Assembly (NCBI GenBank): GCA_002395135.1
Contig: DGWC01000077.1
Coordinates: forward strand, 22,414-57,150
Direction: 5' to 3'
Length of the DNA stretch: 34,737 nucleotides
DNA from: Prevotella sp. UBA4268
GTDB taxonomy: Bacteria; Bacteroidota; Bacteroidia; Bacteroidales; Bacteroidaceae
Notes under the pieces: generated by a model
What the model was told of the DNA's origin: nothing
Database searches by the model: none
What the model saw: the letters and a program-made list of their open reading frames with translations, nothing else
Program-made: the position numbers and the translations under genes
Part shown: positions 8,076 through 15,546 of the stretch, piece after piece
Layout of the letters: each line of letters begins with the position of its first letter
How positions within the stretch are numbered: the first letter of the stretch is position 1

Positions 8076-9974
8076 ATGAAGACAAGACGATATTTATTTG
8101 TGTTCCTCCTACTGCTGATGGCTTATCCCATCTTAGCACAGAAGAGAATCCCTATGAGAGTGCTGTATGTGGGTGGCGCTACGGGCTACGACGACAACGG
8201 GAAAGTGGATGAGGCTACCCGACAGCAGCAGGTACGGCAGCGCACAGCCAGCTGGAAACAGATGCTGGAGCAGTATTTCACGGAGGTTACGGCTGTGAAT
8301 GCCAGCGAGTGGACCGAGGAGATGTCGTCGAGATACGACGTGACGGTGATGGACGGGACACCCCGTCCCATTACCCCTGGTGTTCAGGATCCAGCCAAAC
8401 AGATCTACCTGCGGCCTGGATACATTTCCGAGGATTTCTCCTGTCCGATGATTACCATAGGAGAGATGAGCAGCAGATTGGGTACCCGTATCGGCAGCAA
8501 GAACGACTGGTATTGTCTCTGTCTGGAGAACTATGCCCACAGTTGGAAAAAAGATCACCCCATCTTCAACGGTCCTTTCAAGGTGAAGATGAAGGTGGAG
8601 CGGCGGGCAACGCCCTCGCATGCTTTTCATTTCCAGTATGAAGACGATGAAAGACTGCCCGAGACCATGCCGATGTGGCAGGTACAGACGCGTGGCTATA
8701 AGGACACGCCCGACTATTCACCAGGATTGGTGTCACGCCATTGGGGATATGAGGATTCACCTGAGACAGAGATCATCAGTGGCGGTGTATCTTCAAAGTC
8801 CATCCACGCCGTAGCCATTGGTCGTCATGGCAACTATTTCCATTGGGGATTCTCCGCTTCGCCCATGGACATGACCGGACAGGCCAAGCAGGTGTTTGCC
8901 AACGCAGTAGTATATATCTCAAAGTTCAGGGGACAAGGTATCATTGCTCGGAAATACAACGAGGCCATCGCCACCCGTGCTGATGCTAAGGCAGCCATCT
9001 ACATGGCTTCTGAGGAAGGCTATCAGGAGATTATCAAGATGAACGATGAGGCCATGGAGGAGATGCAGCGGCAGGCAGAAGTGGCCAAGCAGAAGCAGGC
9101 GAGGGGCGAGACGCTGACCGAGACAGAGAAGTATCTTCTCAACTTCAAGCCGGCACCGCCGCCCAGTCATGAGACCTTCGTGAAGCAATATGCCGGTGAG
9201 TTCTTTGATAAGTTCGGCATGGATTTCGCTGCCTACAAGAAGTTCTTCACTGAGAATATGAATTATCTGTATGGTGGTGATGGCAGGCTTCACCTGGAGT
9301 TGGACGAGGATGTGAAGAGTCTCGGCATCCCCAATAACGATATTCGTCTGCTTGATACAGCCATCAGCATGTTGGAGCAGGGCAAGGATACCGAGAAGGC
9401 ACGCCGCATCCTGAGTCGCTATACACAGAAGGATTTCCCCACGGCCAAGGCGTGGCGCCAGTGGTTTGTTGACAACAAAGACAAACTTTTCTTCACCGAG
9501 TCGGGTGGCTGGGTATGGCTGGTGAACAGTCGTGAGCCGGGTGCCAACGACTATGCCGGTTGGCTGGCCCGCAAGAAAGTGCGCCATATCGAGACGGGCA
9601 CAGTGACACCCCAGAACCCCGTGAGTGTTACCGCTGAGCGTGAGTATGCCGACAATGGTGACCAGTATGTCTATGTAAAATTTACCATCTATCGTGGTTT
9701 CCATATCTATGGCCATGTCAGCAACGAAGATCCGTTTATCCCCACCAAGGTGAACATTGTTTTGCCAGAGGGCGTGAGGGCTGTTGAACCGTTGGAGTTG
9801 CCGGCAGCAAGAGTGTTGAGCAAGAACGGTACTACGATTTACGAAGACACAGCCGTCTTCCGCCAGAAGATCAGTGGCAAGGTCAGCAGTGACATCACCT
9901 GTGAGGTGGAATATCAGTGCTGCGATGACAATGTCTGTCTGCCCCCGGCAAACATCACGGTTAAGGCAAAGTGA
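8076..9974 (+). CDS. ThuA/GATase-like domain fused to a DsbD-alpha-like domain
   Basis: A secreted protein of 632 residues with a signal peptide ending in ILAQ (about 1-22). Residues 26-285 look like a ThuA/class-I glutamine-amidotransferase-like fold (MRVLYVGGATGYDD, YDVTVMDGT, GRHGNYFHWGFSASP), but no clear GATase Cys nucleophile is visible. Residues 290-500 are helical and charged, with a family-like stretch around RQWFVDNKDKLFFTESGGWVW. Residues 515-632 resemble the N-terminal periplasmic domain of the reductase DsbD. The motif CCDDNVCLPP places C615 and C621 five residues apart, like the redox pair of DsbD-alpha (CADAGFCYPP type). No membrane DsbD-beta is present in the window. It is followed by a thioredoxin gene, which suggests a thiol-exchange pair. 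The function of the first domain is unknown. Confidence 0.8.
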   Translation: MKTRRYLFVFLLLLMAYPILAQKRIPMRVLYVGGATGYDDNGKVDEATRQQQVRQRTASWKQMLEQYFTEVTAVNASEWTEEMSSRYDVTVMDGTPRPITPGVQDPAKQIYLRPGYISEDFSCPMITIGEMSSRLGTRIGSKNDWYCLCLENYAHSWKKDHPIFNGPFKVKMKVERRATPSHAFHFQYEDDERLPETMPMWQVQTRGYKDTPDYSPGLVSRHWGYEDSPETEIISGGVSSKSIHAVAIGRHGNYFHWGFSASPMDMTGQAKQVFANAVVYISKFRGQGIIARKYNEAIATRADAKAAIYMASEEGYQEIIKMNDEAMEEMQRQAEVAKQKQARGETLTETEKYLLNFKPAPPPSHETFVKQYAGEFFDKFGMDFAAYKKFFTENMNYLYGGDGRLHLELDEDVKSLGIPNNDIRLLDTAISMLEQGKDTEKARRILSRYTQKDFPTAKAWRQWFVDNKDKLFFTESGGWVWLVNSREPGANDYAGWLARKKVRHIETGTVTPQNPVSVTAEREYADNGDQYVYVKFTIYRGFHIYGHVSNEDPFIPTKVNIVLPEGVRAVEPLELPAARVLSKNGTTIYEDTAVFRQKISGKVSSDITCEVEYQCCDDNVCLPPANITVKAK

Positions 9975-10015
9975 GATAATGAAGTTACCCATAAAAACAA
10001 ATTAAAACATAATAA

Positions 10016-11365
10016 ATGAAAAAGATTCTTTTGGCAGCCATGATGCTGCTTGGCGCTGTGGCCGTTAATGCACAGAAAGCGGTGATAACCGGTAAGGTGA
10101 AAGGACTGAACCAGAACAGTCATGTGTTTCTGATGAACATTGCGGATCCTGAGAATCTGCAGCCCGTTACAGTGGGTGCCGACGGCAGTTACCGCCTGGA
10201 GCTTGATGCCCCGGACGGCTATGCCCGTTTCCTGATCGTTGATGCCCCCAAGGGTGGCGTGAAGTTCTATGTGCAGAACGGCATGAAAGCCAATATCGAT
10301 CTGGATATCATCCAGAAGAATGCGGCAGAGACCGAGTCGAAGGTGAACTACACCGGTGACTACAAAGACTGCTATGAGTTTGTGAACAACGAGGAGTATT
10401 ACCAAACCATCCAGAACCCGATGCTCGAGAAATACTACGGCAAGGCGGATAACCTCACGTTTGCCCAATGGCGCCAGGAGATGGAGATGCTGCGCGACCG
10501 TCAGTTCGCCAAGCTGAACAAGATTAACAACCCCATCTTCCGTAAGTTCATGCGCGAGGATATCAACACGAAGGTCGAGAAAGGCGGACTCTCTTGGTAC
10601 GCCGAGATCGGCAGCAAGGCCGACGACAGCTATCTGGCATGGATGGAGGCACTCGATCGCGACAACAACGTAAATGAGGCGATGATGTATGCCAGCGGCT
10701 ATAAGAAGTTCCTGGTGCCCGACGGACAGGATAAGTCGATCACCCTCTTGAACAACCTGAACACCTTATATACTAATAAGGAGATCATCAATGCATTGGC
10801 CGACAATGAGGTGTCAAACCTCTTTGAACAGGCTCCTGCCAATATCAACGATATCTACGCCGCTTATTCCAACGTAACACCAGGCCGCGAGATTCCTGAG
10901 CAGATACAGACACTCTACGACCATTACAAGAACATGGTTCCCGGTGCCAAGGCTGTCAACTTCGATTTCTACGACCAGAACGGTAAGAAGCTCACGCTCG
11001 CCAACCTGAGGGGCAAGGCCCTGTATATCGACTGCTGGGCAACGTGGTGTGGACCGTGCAAGGCAGAGACACCCAACATGGTGAAGCTGTACAACCATTT
11101 CAAGAACGACAAACGCATCCAGATTGTCAGCATCTCACTCGATAAGAACCAGGCTGCATGGAAATCGATGGTAAAGAAAGAGAACCTCGCATGGCCGCAG
11201 TATATCGTCAAGGGTGAGTTCAACTGTATGCTCTGCAAGGAATACGGCGTAACTGGCATCCCCCGCTTTATGATGTTCGACAAGAAGGGCAACATCATCT
11301 CATTAGATGCCCCTCGCCCGTCGGCTCCCAACATCATCGAGTGGATTGAGGGGAATCTGGAATAA
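10016..11365 (+). CDS. TlpA-like thioredoxin with DUF4369-type N-terminus
   Basis: A periplasmic or outer-membrane-linked thiol-disulfide protein of 449 residues. The signal peptide ends near VNAQ (20). Residues 22-100 look like the DUF4369 beta domain common in Bacteroidota (VITGKVKGLNQNSHVFLMNI), and a helical middle runs to about 300. The TlpA/ResA-type thioredoxin fold at 310-449 has the active site CWATWCGPC (C345-x-x-C348) and the cis-Pro region TGIPRFM (P416). A second CxxC, C404-M-L-C407, lies just before the cis-Pro and is not usual for TlpA. The gene is 41 bases after the DsbD-alpha fusion gene and ends the operon. No strong terminator is seen before the convergent neighbour. Confidence 0.9.
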   Translation: MKKILLAAMMLLGAVAVNAQKAVITGKVKGLNQNSHVFLMNIADPENLQPVTVGADGSYRLELDAPDGYARFLIVDAPKGGVKFYVQNGMKANIDLDIIQKNAAETESKVNYTGDYKDCYEFVNNEEYYQTIQNPMLEKYYGKADNLTFAQWRQEMEMLRDRQFAKLNKINNPIFRKFMREDINTKVEKGGLSWYAEIGSKADDSYLAWMEALDRDNNVNEAMMYASGYKKFLVPDGQDKSITLLNNLNTLYTNKEIINALADNEVSNLFEQAPANINDIYAAYSNVTPGREIPEQIQTLYDHYKNMVPGAKAVNFDFYDQNGKKLTLANLRGKALYIDCWATWCGPCKAETPNMVKLYNHFKNDKRIQIVSISLDKNQAAWKSMVKKENLAWPQYIVKGEFNCMLCKEYGVTGIPRFMMFDKKGNIISLDAPRPSAPNIIEWIEGNLE

Positions 11366-11398
11366 TATGGAAACGGGGGATGGCGATGCGGGCGACTG

Positions 11399-12061
11399 TC
11401 AGAAACTAAAGGTGTAGGCGAGTTGGACGATGTGGCCGCGATTGCTGTCCAGGAAACTGTGACGGTTGAACACATAGGTGAGCGTGAGGGCGTGGTGCTC
11501 GTCTATGTCGCAGTTGAGCGTTGCGCGGTAGGTGGTCTGGAGGCAGTGCAGCGACTGGCGCAGATCGTTGAGCACGTCTGCCGATGCGCCGATGCTGAGC
11601 GGTGTGCGGGGAATGCTGTATTCGACGGCAAGTCCTGAGCCGAGCAGATGAAACACCGTGGGTGTGAACCACTGGTATTGTTCGTTTACTGTGAAAGTGA
11701 AGTGGTTCACATCAACAGAGGCCTCGATGCCGGCAAACGTCTTGTGCAGGTCTTCCCAGTAGGTAAGGCCGGGCAACTGCTCGTCGTCGGTTCTCATGCG
11801 GAAATATTGATATCCGGCCGAGGCATGCAGCCATGGCTTCAGGGCGTAGCCTCCCTGCAGGCCGAGCGCGTATTGTTCTGCCCGGGAGAGGTGTTTGTTC
11901 ATTTCCATTTCGTAACTGAAGGCCACGTCGAACCCTTTGGGCAGTTCTTTCTCAACGGTTGCTCCGAGGCCGAAGGTCAGCACGGTTTCTTCTTCCTGGG
12001 CGGAGAGTGCCATGGGCAGGCATGTCAGGCATGCCAGTATAACAAGGATGTATCTGTTCAT
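11399..12061 (-). CDS. DUF2490-family outer-membrane protein
   Basis: A protein of 220 residues with a clean signal peptide (MNRYILVILACLTCLPMALSAQ) and alternating beta-strands. It ends in LAYTFSF, with the terminal Phe typical of barrel proteins handled by BamA. The pattern (FGLGATVEKELPKGFDVAFSYEMEMN, YALKPWLHASAGYQYFRMR, ALTLTYVFNRH) fits the DUF2490 family of Bacteroidota, whose job is not known. A longer start at 12112 would put 17 charged residues before the signal peptide and is rejected. It converges on the thioredoxin gene with 33 bases between the stop codons. Confidence 0.82.
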   Translation of the reverse strand: MNRYILVILACLTCLPMALSAQEEETVLTFGLGATVEKELPKGFDVAFSYEMEMNKHLSRAEQYALGLQGGYALKPWLHASAGYQYFRMRTDDEQLPGLTYWEDLHKTFAGIEASVDVNHFTFTVNEQYQWFTPTVFHLLGSGLAVEYSIPRTPLSIGASADVLNDLRQSLHCLQTTYRATLNCDIDEHHALTLTYVFNRHSFLDSNRGHIVQLAYTFSF

Positions 12062-12070
12062 TTTTTTGAT

Positions 12071-12095
12071 TTTGTCGACAAATGTACAAAAATAA
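12071..12095 (-). promoter_or_regulatory. Candidate promoter of the DUF2490 gene with palindrome
   Basis: On the minus strand TACATTTG (12079-12086) and TATTTTTG (12088-12095) both fit the -7 consensus TAnnTTTG; neither has an obvious TTTG at the right distance. A perfect 12-bp palindrome TTTGTCGACAAA (12071-12082) overlaps the nearer box and could be an operator. Only the match to consensus supports this. Confidence 0.4.
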
Positions 12096-12118
12096 TCTGA
12101 CATGATGGGCACATGGAG

Positions 12119-12169
12119 AAATAAAAAATGAATTTTATTTTGTATTTCTCTCGCTTATCCGTAACTTTG
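12119..12169 (+). repeat. 51-bp direct repeat, copy 1, carrying a full promoter
   Basis: The sequence 12119-12169 recurs without a mismatch at 12196-12246 (period 77). Each copy contains a full Bacteroidota promoter. In copy 1 the -33 TTTG is at 12139-12142 and the -7 TAACTTTG at 12162-12169, with exactly 19 bases between. Confidence 0.93.
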
Positions 12170-12195
12170 AATAAGTTACTCTCGCTCTGAAATAA

Positions 12196-12246
12196 AAATA
12201 AAAAATGAATTTTATTTTGTATTTCTCTCGCTTATCCGTAACTTTG
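12196..12246 (+). promoter_or_regulatory. 51-bp direct repeat, copy 2: promoter of the epimerase-miaB unit
   Basis: This is the second perfect copy of the repeat. The -33 TTTG lies at 12216-12219 and the -7 TAACTTTG at 12239-12246, again 19 bases apart. It ends 20 bases before the ATG at 12267, so a transcript from it would have a leader of only about 13 bases. The tandem copy upstream could raise expression or give a second start 77 bases earlier. Confidence 0.88.
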
Positions 12247-12266
12247 CAACCGAAAAGAGAAAAGTG

Positions 12267-13301
12267 ATGGATATGGAGCCACTGAGCGGAAAGCGCATCT
12301 TGATAACGGGAGCCAGCGGATTCATCGGTAGTTTTATCGTTGAAGAGGCGCTGCGCCGGGATATGCAGGTGTGGGCTGCTGTGAGAAAGAGCAGTTCGCG
12401 CCAGTATCTGCAGGATGAGCGCATTCGACTAATCGAGTTGAACCTGTCGTCGCAGGACGATTTGGTGAGGCAGATGCGGGAGGTGGCTTTCGACTATGTG
12501 GTGCATGCCGCCGGTGCCACCAAGTGTCTGCATGCGGAAGATTTCTATCGCATCAACACCGAGGGGACGCGAAACCTGGTGGGCGCGCTGCTGCAGTTGA
12601 AGATGCCGATAGCGAAATTCGTCTATCTCAGCAGCCTGAGCATCTTCGGGCCGATTCGCGAGCAGCAGCCCTACGAGGAGATTCGCGAGACCGACGAGCC
12701 GTGCCCCAACACGGCTTACGGCGAGAGCAAACTGATGGCCGAGCGTTTTCTCGACGGCTTGAGGGGCAACGGCCAGCATGATGTCTTCCCCTATGTGGTG
12801 CTCCGCCCCACGGGCGTGTACGGACCGCGCGAGAAAGACTATTTCATGATGGCGAAGAGCATCAAGGGGCACACCGATTTTGCGGTGGGATGGAAGCGGC
12901 AGGACATCACTTTCGTCTATGTGACCGATGTGGTGCAGGCGGTGTTTCTGGCATTGCAGCACGGGCAGAGCGGCCGCAAATATTTCCTGAGCGATGGCGA
13001 GGTATACCAGTCGGCCGCATTCAGCGATCTGATTCTCCGCGAGATGGGCAATCCCTGGTGCTTGCGCGTGAAGGCTCCTGTGTGGGTGCTTCGCGCTGTG
13101 ACCTTCGTTGGTGAGTATGTGGGACGGCTCACGGGCAAGGTGACGGCACTGAACAACGATAAGTATCATATACTGAAGCAGCGCAACTGGCGCTGTGATA
13201 TCCAGCCTGCCCGCGACGAACTGGGCTATTGTCCGCAGGTGACGCTCGACGAGGGGGTGCGCCTCACCGTCGGGTGGTATCGTGAGCACGGCTGGCTGTA
13301 G
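12267..13301 (+). CDS. NAD-dependent epimerase/dehydratase (extended SDR)
   Basis: A cytoplasmic short-chain dehydrogenase of 344 residues. The Rossmann signature GASGFIG is at 15-21, a DYVVHAAGATK stretch fits the extended-SDR NAD-binding core, and the catalytic YGESK gives Tyr151 and Lys155. LRPTGVYGP is the usual extended-SDR substrate-side motif. A GTG at 12264 and an ATG at 12273 are alternative starts. The substrate is unknown. The next gene encodes a membrane PAP2 phosphatase, so a role in lipid or polyprenyl-linked head-group chemistry is possible, but that rests on neighbourhood only. Confidence 0.88.
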   Translation: MDMEPLSGKRILITGASGFIGSFIVEEALRRDMQVWAAVRKSSSRQYLQDERIRLIELNLSSQDDLVRQMREVAFDYVVHAAGATKCLHAEDFYRINTEGTRNLVGALLQLKMPIAKFVYLSSLSIFGPIREQQPYEEIRETDEPCPNTAYGESKLMAERFLDGLRGNGQHDVFPYVVLRPTGVYGPREKDYFMMAKSIKGHTDFAVGWKRQDITFVYVTDVVQAVFLALQHGQSGRKYFLSDGEVYQSAAFSDLILREMGNPWCLRVKAPVWVLRAVTFVGEYVGRLTGKVTALNNDKYHILKQRNWRCDIQPARDELGYCPQVTLDEGVRLTVGWYREHGWL

Positions 13302-13325
13302 GCGTTTTTGATTAAAAGAATAAAA

Positions 13326-14300
13326 GTGAAATTACTAAAAGAACTTTTCCAGATAGAGAAGAAACCGTTCAAGGGGCTCTTTGCCTATGAATGGGCCATG
13401 GTGGGCTATCTGCTGCTGACACTGCTGATTATCCTGTTCTGCTTCACTAAGGTGCAGAATCCGGAAGCCATGATATGGGGCCGTGTGCGCATCGTGGCCA
13501 TCACGGCTGCCCTCTATGCCGTCTATCGCATGCTGCCGTGCCGCTTCACCCGTTTTGCGCGGGCTGTTCTTCAGTTGGCGCTGCTGTCGTGGTGGTATCC
13601 CGATACCTACGAAATCAACAGGATGTTTCCCAACCTCGACCATCTCTTTGCCTCGTGCGAACAGCATCTCTTTGGCTGTCAGCCGGCGTTGCTTTTCTCG
13701 CAGGCGCTGCCCGGGCGCTTCTTCAGCGAACTGATGGATATGGGCTATGCGTCGTATTTCCCGATGATTGTGGTGGTGGTGGCATTCTATTTCCTGCGCC
13801 GCTATCAGGAGTTTTCGCGCGTCACGTTCATCGTGCTCACCTCTTTTTTCATCTACTATGTCATCTTCATTCTGGTGCCTGTCACGGGTCCGCAGTATTA
13901 TTTCGGGGCGGCCGGACTGGAGAATATAGCGCAGGGCGTGTTCCCGAACATTCACGATTACTTCAACCACACCATGGAGCGGCTGTCCAGTCCGGGGTGG
14001 AAAGACGGTTTCTTCTATCAGCATGTGGCGGCGGCTCACGATGCCGGCGAGCGCCCCACGGCGGCCTTTCCCAGCAGTCATGTGGGCATCAGCACCATTC
14101 TGATGCTGCTGTCGTGGCGCACGGGTTGCCGTCGTCTGTTCTGGTGCCTGCTTCCCTTTTATGTGTGTCTGTGCGTTTCCACGGTCTATATCATGGCCCA
14201 CTATGTCATCGACACCCTTGCCGGCCTCGTGTCGGGAGTCATCATTTTCTATGTGCTGCTTGCAGCAACGCGAACTATGAAATCATCATTAAAATCATGA
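13326..14300 (+). CDS. PAP2-family membrane phosphatase/transferase (AUR1-like)
   Basis: A polytopic inner-membrane protein of about 324 residues with roughly six hydrophobic segments. The PAP2/AUR1 catalytic pieces are RPTAAFPSSHVG (first His with the PSSH motif) and YIMAHYVIDTLAG (second His and Asp). The family includes lipid phosphate phosphatases and inositol-phosphorylceramide synthase-like enzymes of Bacteroidota. There is no ATG near the N-terminus; GTG at 13326 (MKLLKELFQIEKKP) and TTG at 13308 are the candidates, and the former is chosen because the charged amphipathic start is kept short. It begins 6-24 bases after the epimerase gene and ends 4 bases before the next ATG, so they are co-transcribed. 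Confidence 0.85.
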   Translation: MKLLKELFQIEKKPFKGLFAYEWAMVGYLLLTLLIILFCFTKVQNPEAMIWGRVRIVAITAALYAVYRMLPCRFTRFARAVLQLALLSWWYPDTYEINRMFPNLDHLFASCEQHLFGCQPALLFSQALPGRFFSELMDMGYASYFPMIVVVVAFYFLRRYQEFSRVTFIVLTSFFIYYVIFILVPVTGPQYYFGAAGLENIAQGVFPNIHDYFNHTMERLSSPGWKDGFFYQHVAAAHDAGERPTAAFPSSHVGISTILMLLSWRTGCRRLFWCLLPFYVCLCVSTVYIMAHYVIDTLAGLVSGVIIFYVLLAATRTMKSSLKS

Positions 14301-14304
14301 GATT

Positions 14305-15537
14305 ATGAAAAAAAGTATAGCAATGTTATGGGTTTCTGCCGTCTGTTGCATGGCGGCAGTGCTTGTAGGCTGTAAGCATGCCGCTCAAGCAGACGAAATG
14401 AGTGTGATAAACAGGGTGAGCGCCATTTATGATGATGTGGCGGCCCGTTACAATGCCAATCCGCCGGCAACGGTGGCAAGCCAACTCGACAGCCTGTACT
14501 GCTCCAAGGACTGGAACGAAACGGTGAGCGCCATTCTTGAAAAAGACGCAAAGACCGAGGGCGTGGGATTCTTCGAGGCCGACCATTGGGTGATGGGGCA
14601 GGACTTCCAGAATGTCAGTGCCGACAGCATCGTGGTGGAGAGCCAGGAGGGCGACACCATTTCGGCCACGCTCAATCTGCACAACTGCGGCACCACCACC
14701 CATGTGCGCCTGTCGATGGTTGAGGAGAACGGCGAATGGCGCATCGACAATTTCACGGATACCGACAACCAGTTCGACTGGAAACAGAGCATGCGGACAT
14801 ACTTAGGCACCGAGCAACTCTTGTTTGATTCGCTCTCGTATGAGAAGGAAGACACCACCGCTGAGGTGAAAATCAACGTGCAGTATCCCGTCAGCGGCCC
14901 AGCCGTGCTCGTGGACTCCCTGCGCAAATACATCGCCAGCGAACTGCGCGTTGAAAGGATATGGAACGGCAACAAAGACTCTCTCTTGCTGATGGCCGCC
15001 CAAAAAGGATATGACGAGATGAAAAAAGAGCGCGATGAGTCTTTCGCCGACGGTATGCCGGAAGTGCCACCTTATTATTATGCCTTCTTTATCTCGAAGA
15101 TTGCCGAGACCGATCGCTATCTCACCATGAGTTCCCGATACGAGGAATTCAGAGGCGGTGCTCACGGCGGCGTCCTGGGCACGGCCAGCACTTTCCGCAA
15201 GAGCGACGGCAAGAAGATGGGGTGGAACATGCTGACGAAGACCAAAACGCCTGAGTTCCACAGACTGATGATCAACGGACTGCGCAGTTACTTCGATGTG
15301 GAGGGAGGCGAGAAAATCACAACCGACGAGCAATTGAAAAACTGTCTCATCATTGAAGGCAGCATCGACGAGTTGCCCTTGCCGCAGTTCGACCCCTATC
15401 TCATGCCCGAAGGCGTGCTCTTCGTATATCAGCAGTATGAGATTGCCGCCTATGCCGTGGGCATGCCGGCATTCGTGGTGAGTTATAAGGATATCATGCC
15501 CTATCTCACCGACGAGGCCAAGGAACTAATCAAATAA
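14305..15537 (+). CDS. DUF3298-type lipoprotein with NTF2-like N-terminal half
   Basis: A lipoprotein of 410 residues; the signal peptide ends in VLVGC with the lipid-bearing Cys at 23. The first half (about 30-170) looks like a DUF3828/NTF2-type domain (VSAIYDDVAARYNANPP, NGEWRIDNFTDTDN). The second half (about 190-405) has the features of DUF3298/RsiV-like domains: SRYEEFRGGAHGGVLGTASTF, where the GGAHG turn is characteristic, and LMPEGVLFVYQQYEIAAYAVGMPAFVVSY. The family is thought to be periplasmic and peptidoglycan-related, but no activity can be assigned here. It is translated tightly after the PAP2 gene and 9 bases before miaB. Confidence 0.82.
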   Translation: MKKSIAMLWVSAVCCMAAVLVGCKHAAQADEMSVINRVSAIYDDVAARYNANPPATVASQLDSLYCSKDWNETVSAILEKDAKTEGVGFFEADHWVMGQDFQNVSADSIVVESQEGDTISATLNLHNCGTTTHVRLSMVEENGEWRIDNFTDTDNQFDWKQSMRTYLGTEQLLFDSLSYEKEDTTAEVKINVQYPVSGPAVLVDSLRKYIASELRVERIWNGNKDSLLLMAAQKGYDEMKKERDESFADGMPEVPPYYYAFFISKIAETDRYLTMSSRYEEFRGGAHGGVLGTASTFRKSDGKKMGWNMLTKTKTPEFHRLMINGLRSYFDVEGGEKITTDEQLKNCLIIEGSIDELPLPQFDPYLMPEGVLFVYQQYEIAAYAVGMPAFVVSYKDIMPYLTDEAKELIK

Positions 15538-15546
15538 AAGCAGCGA

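Noticed and set aside
8919..9992. A 357-codon minus-strand frame opposite the DsbD-alpha fusion gene
   Set aside because: The plus strand has clear domains and a signal peptide; the minus frame has none and no promoter.
11366..11398. Terminator between the thioredoxin and DUF2490 genes
   Set aside because: No stable stem with a T-run is visible in the 33 bases; transcripts may read into each other.
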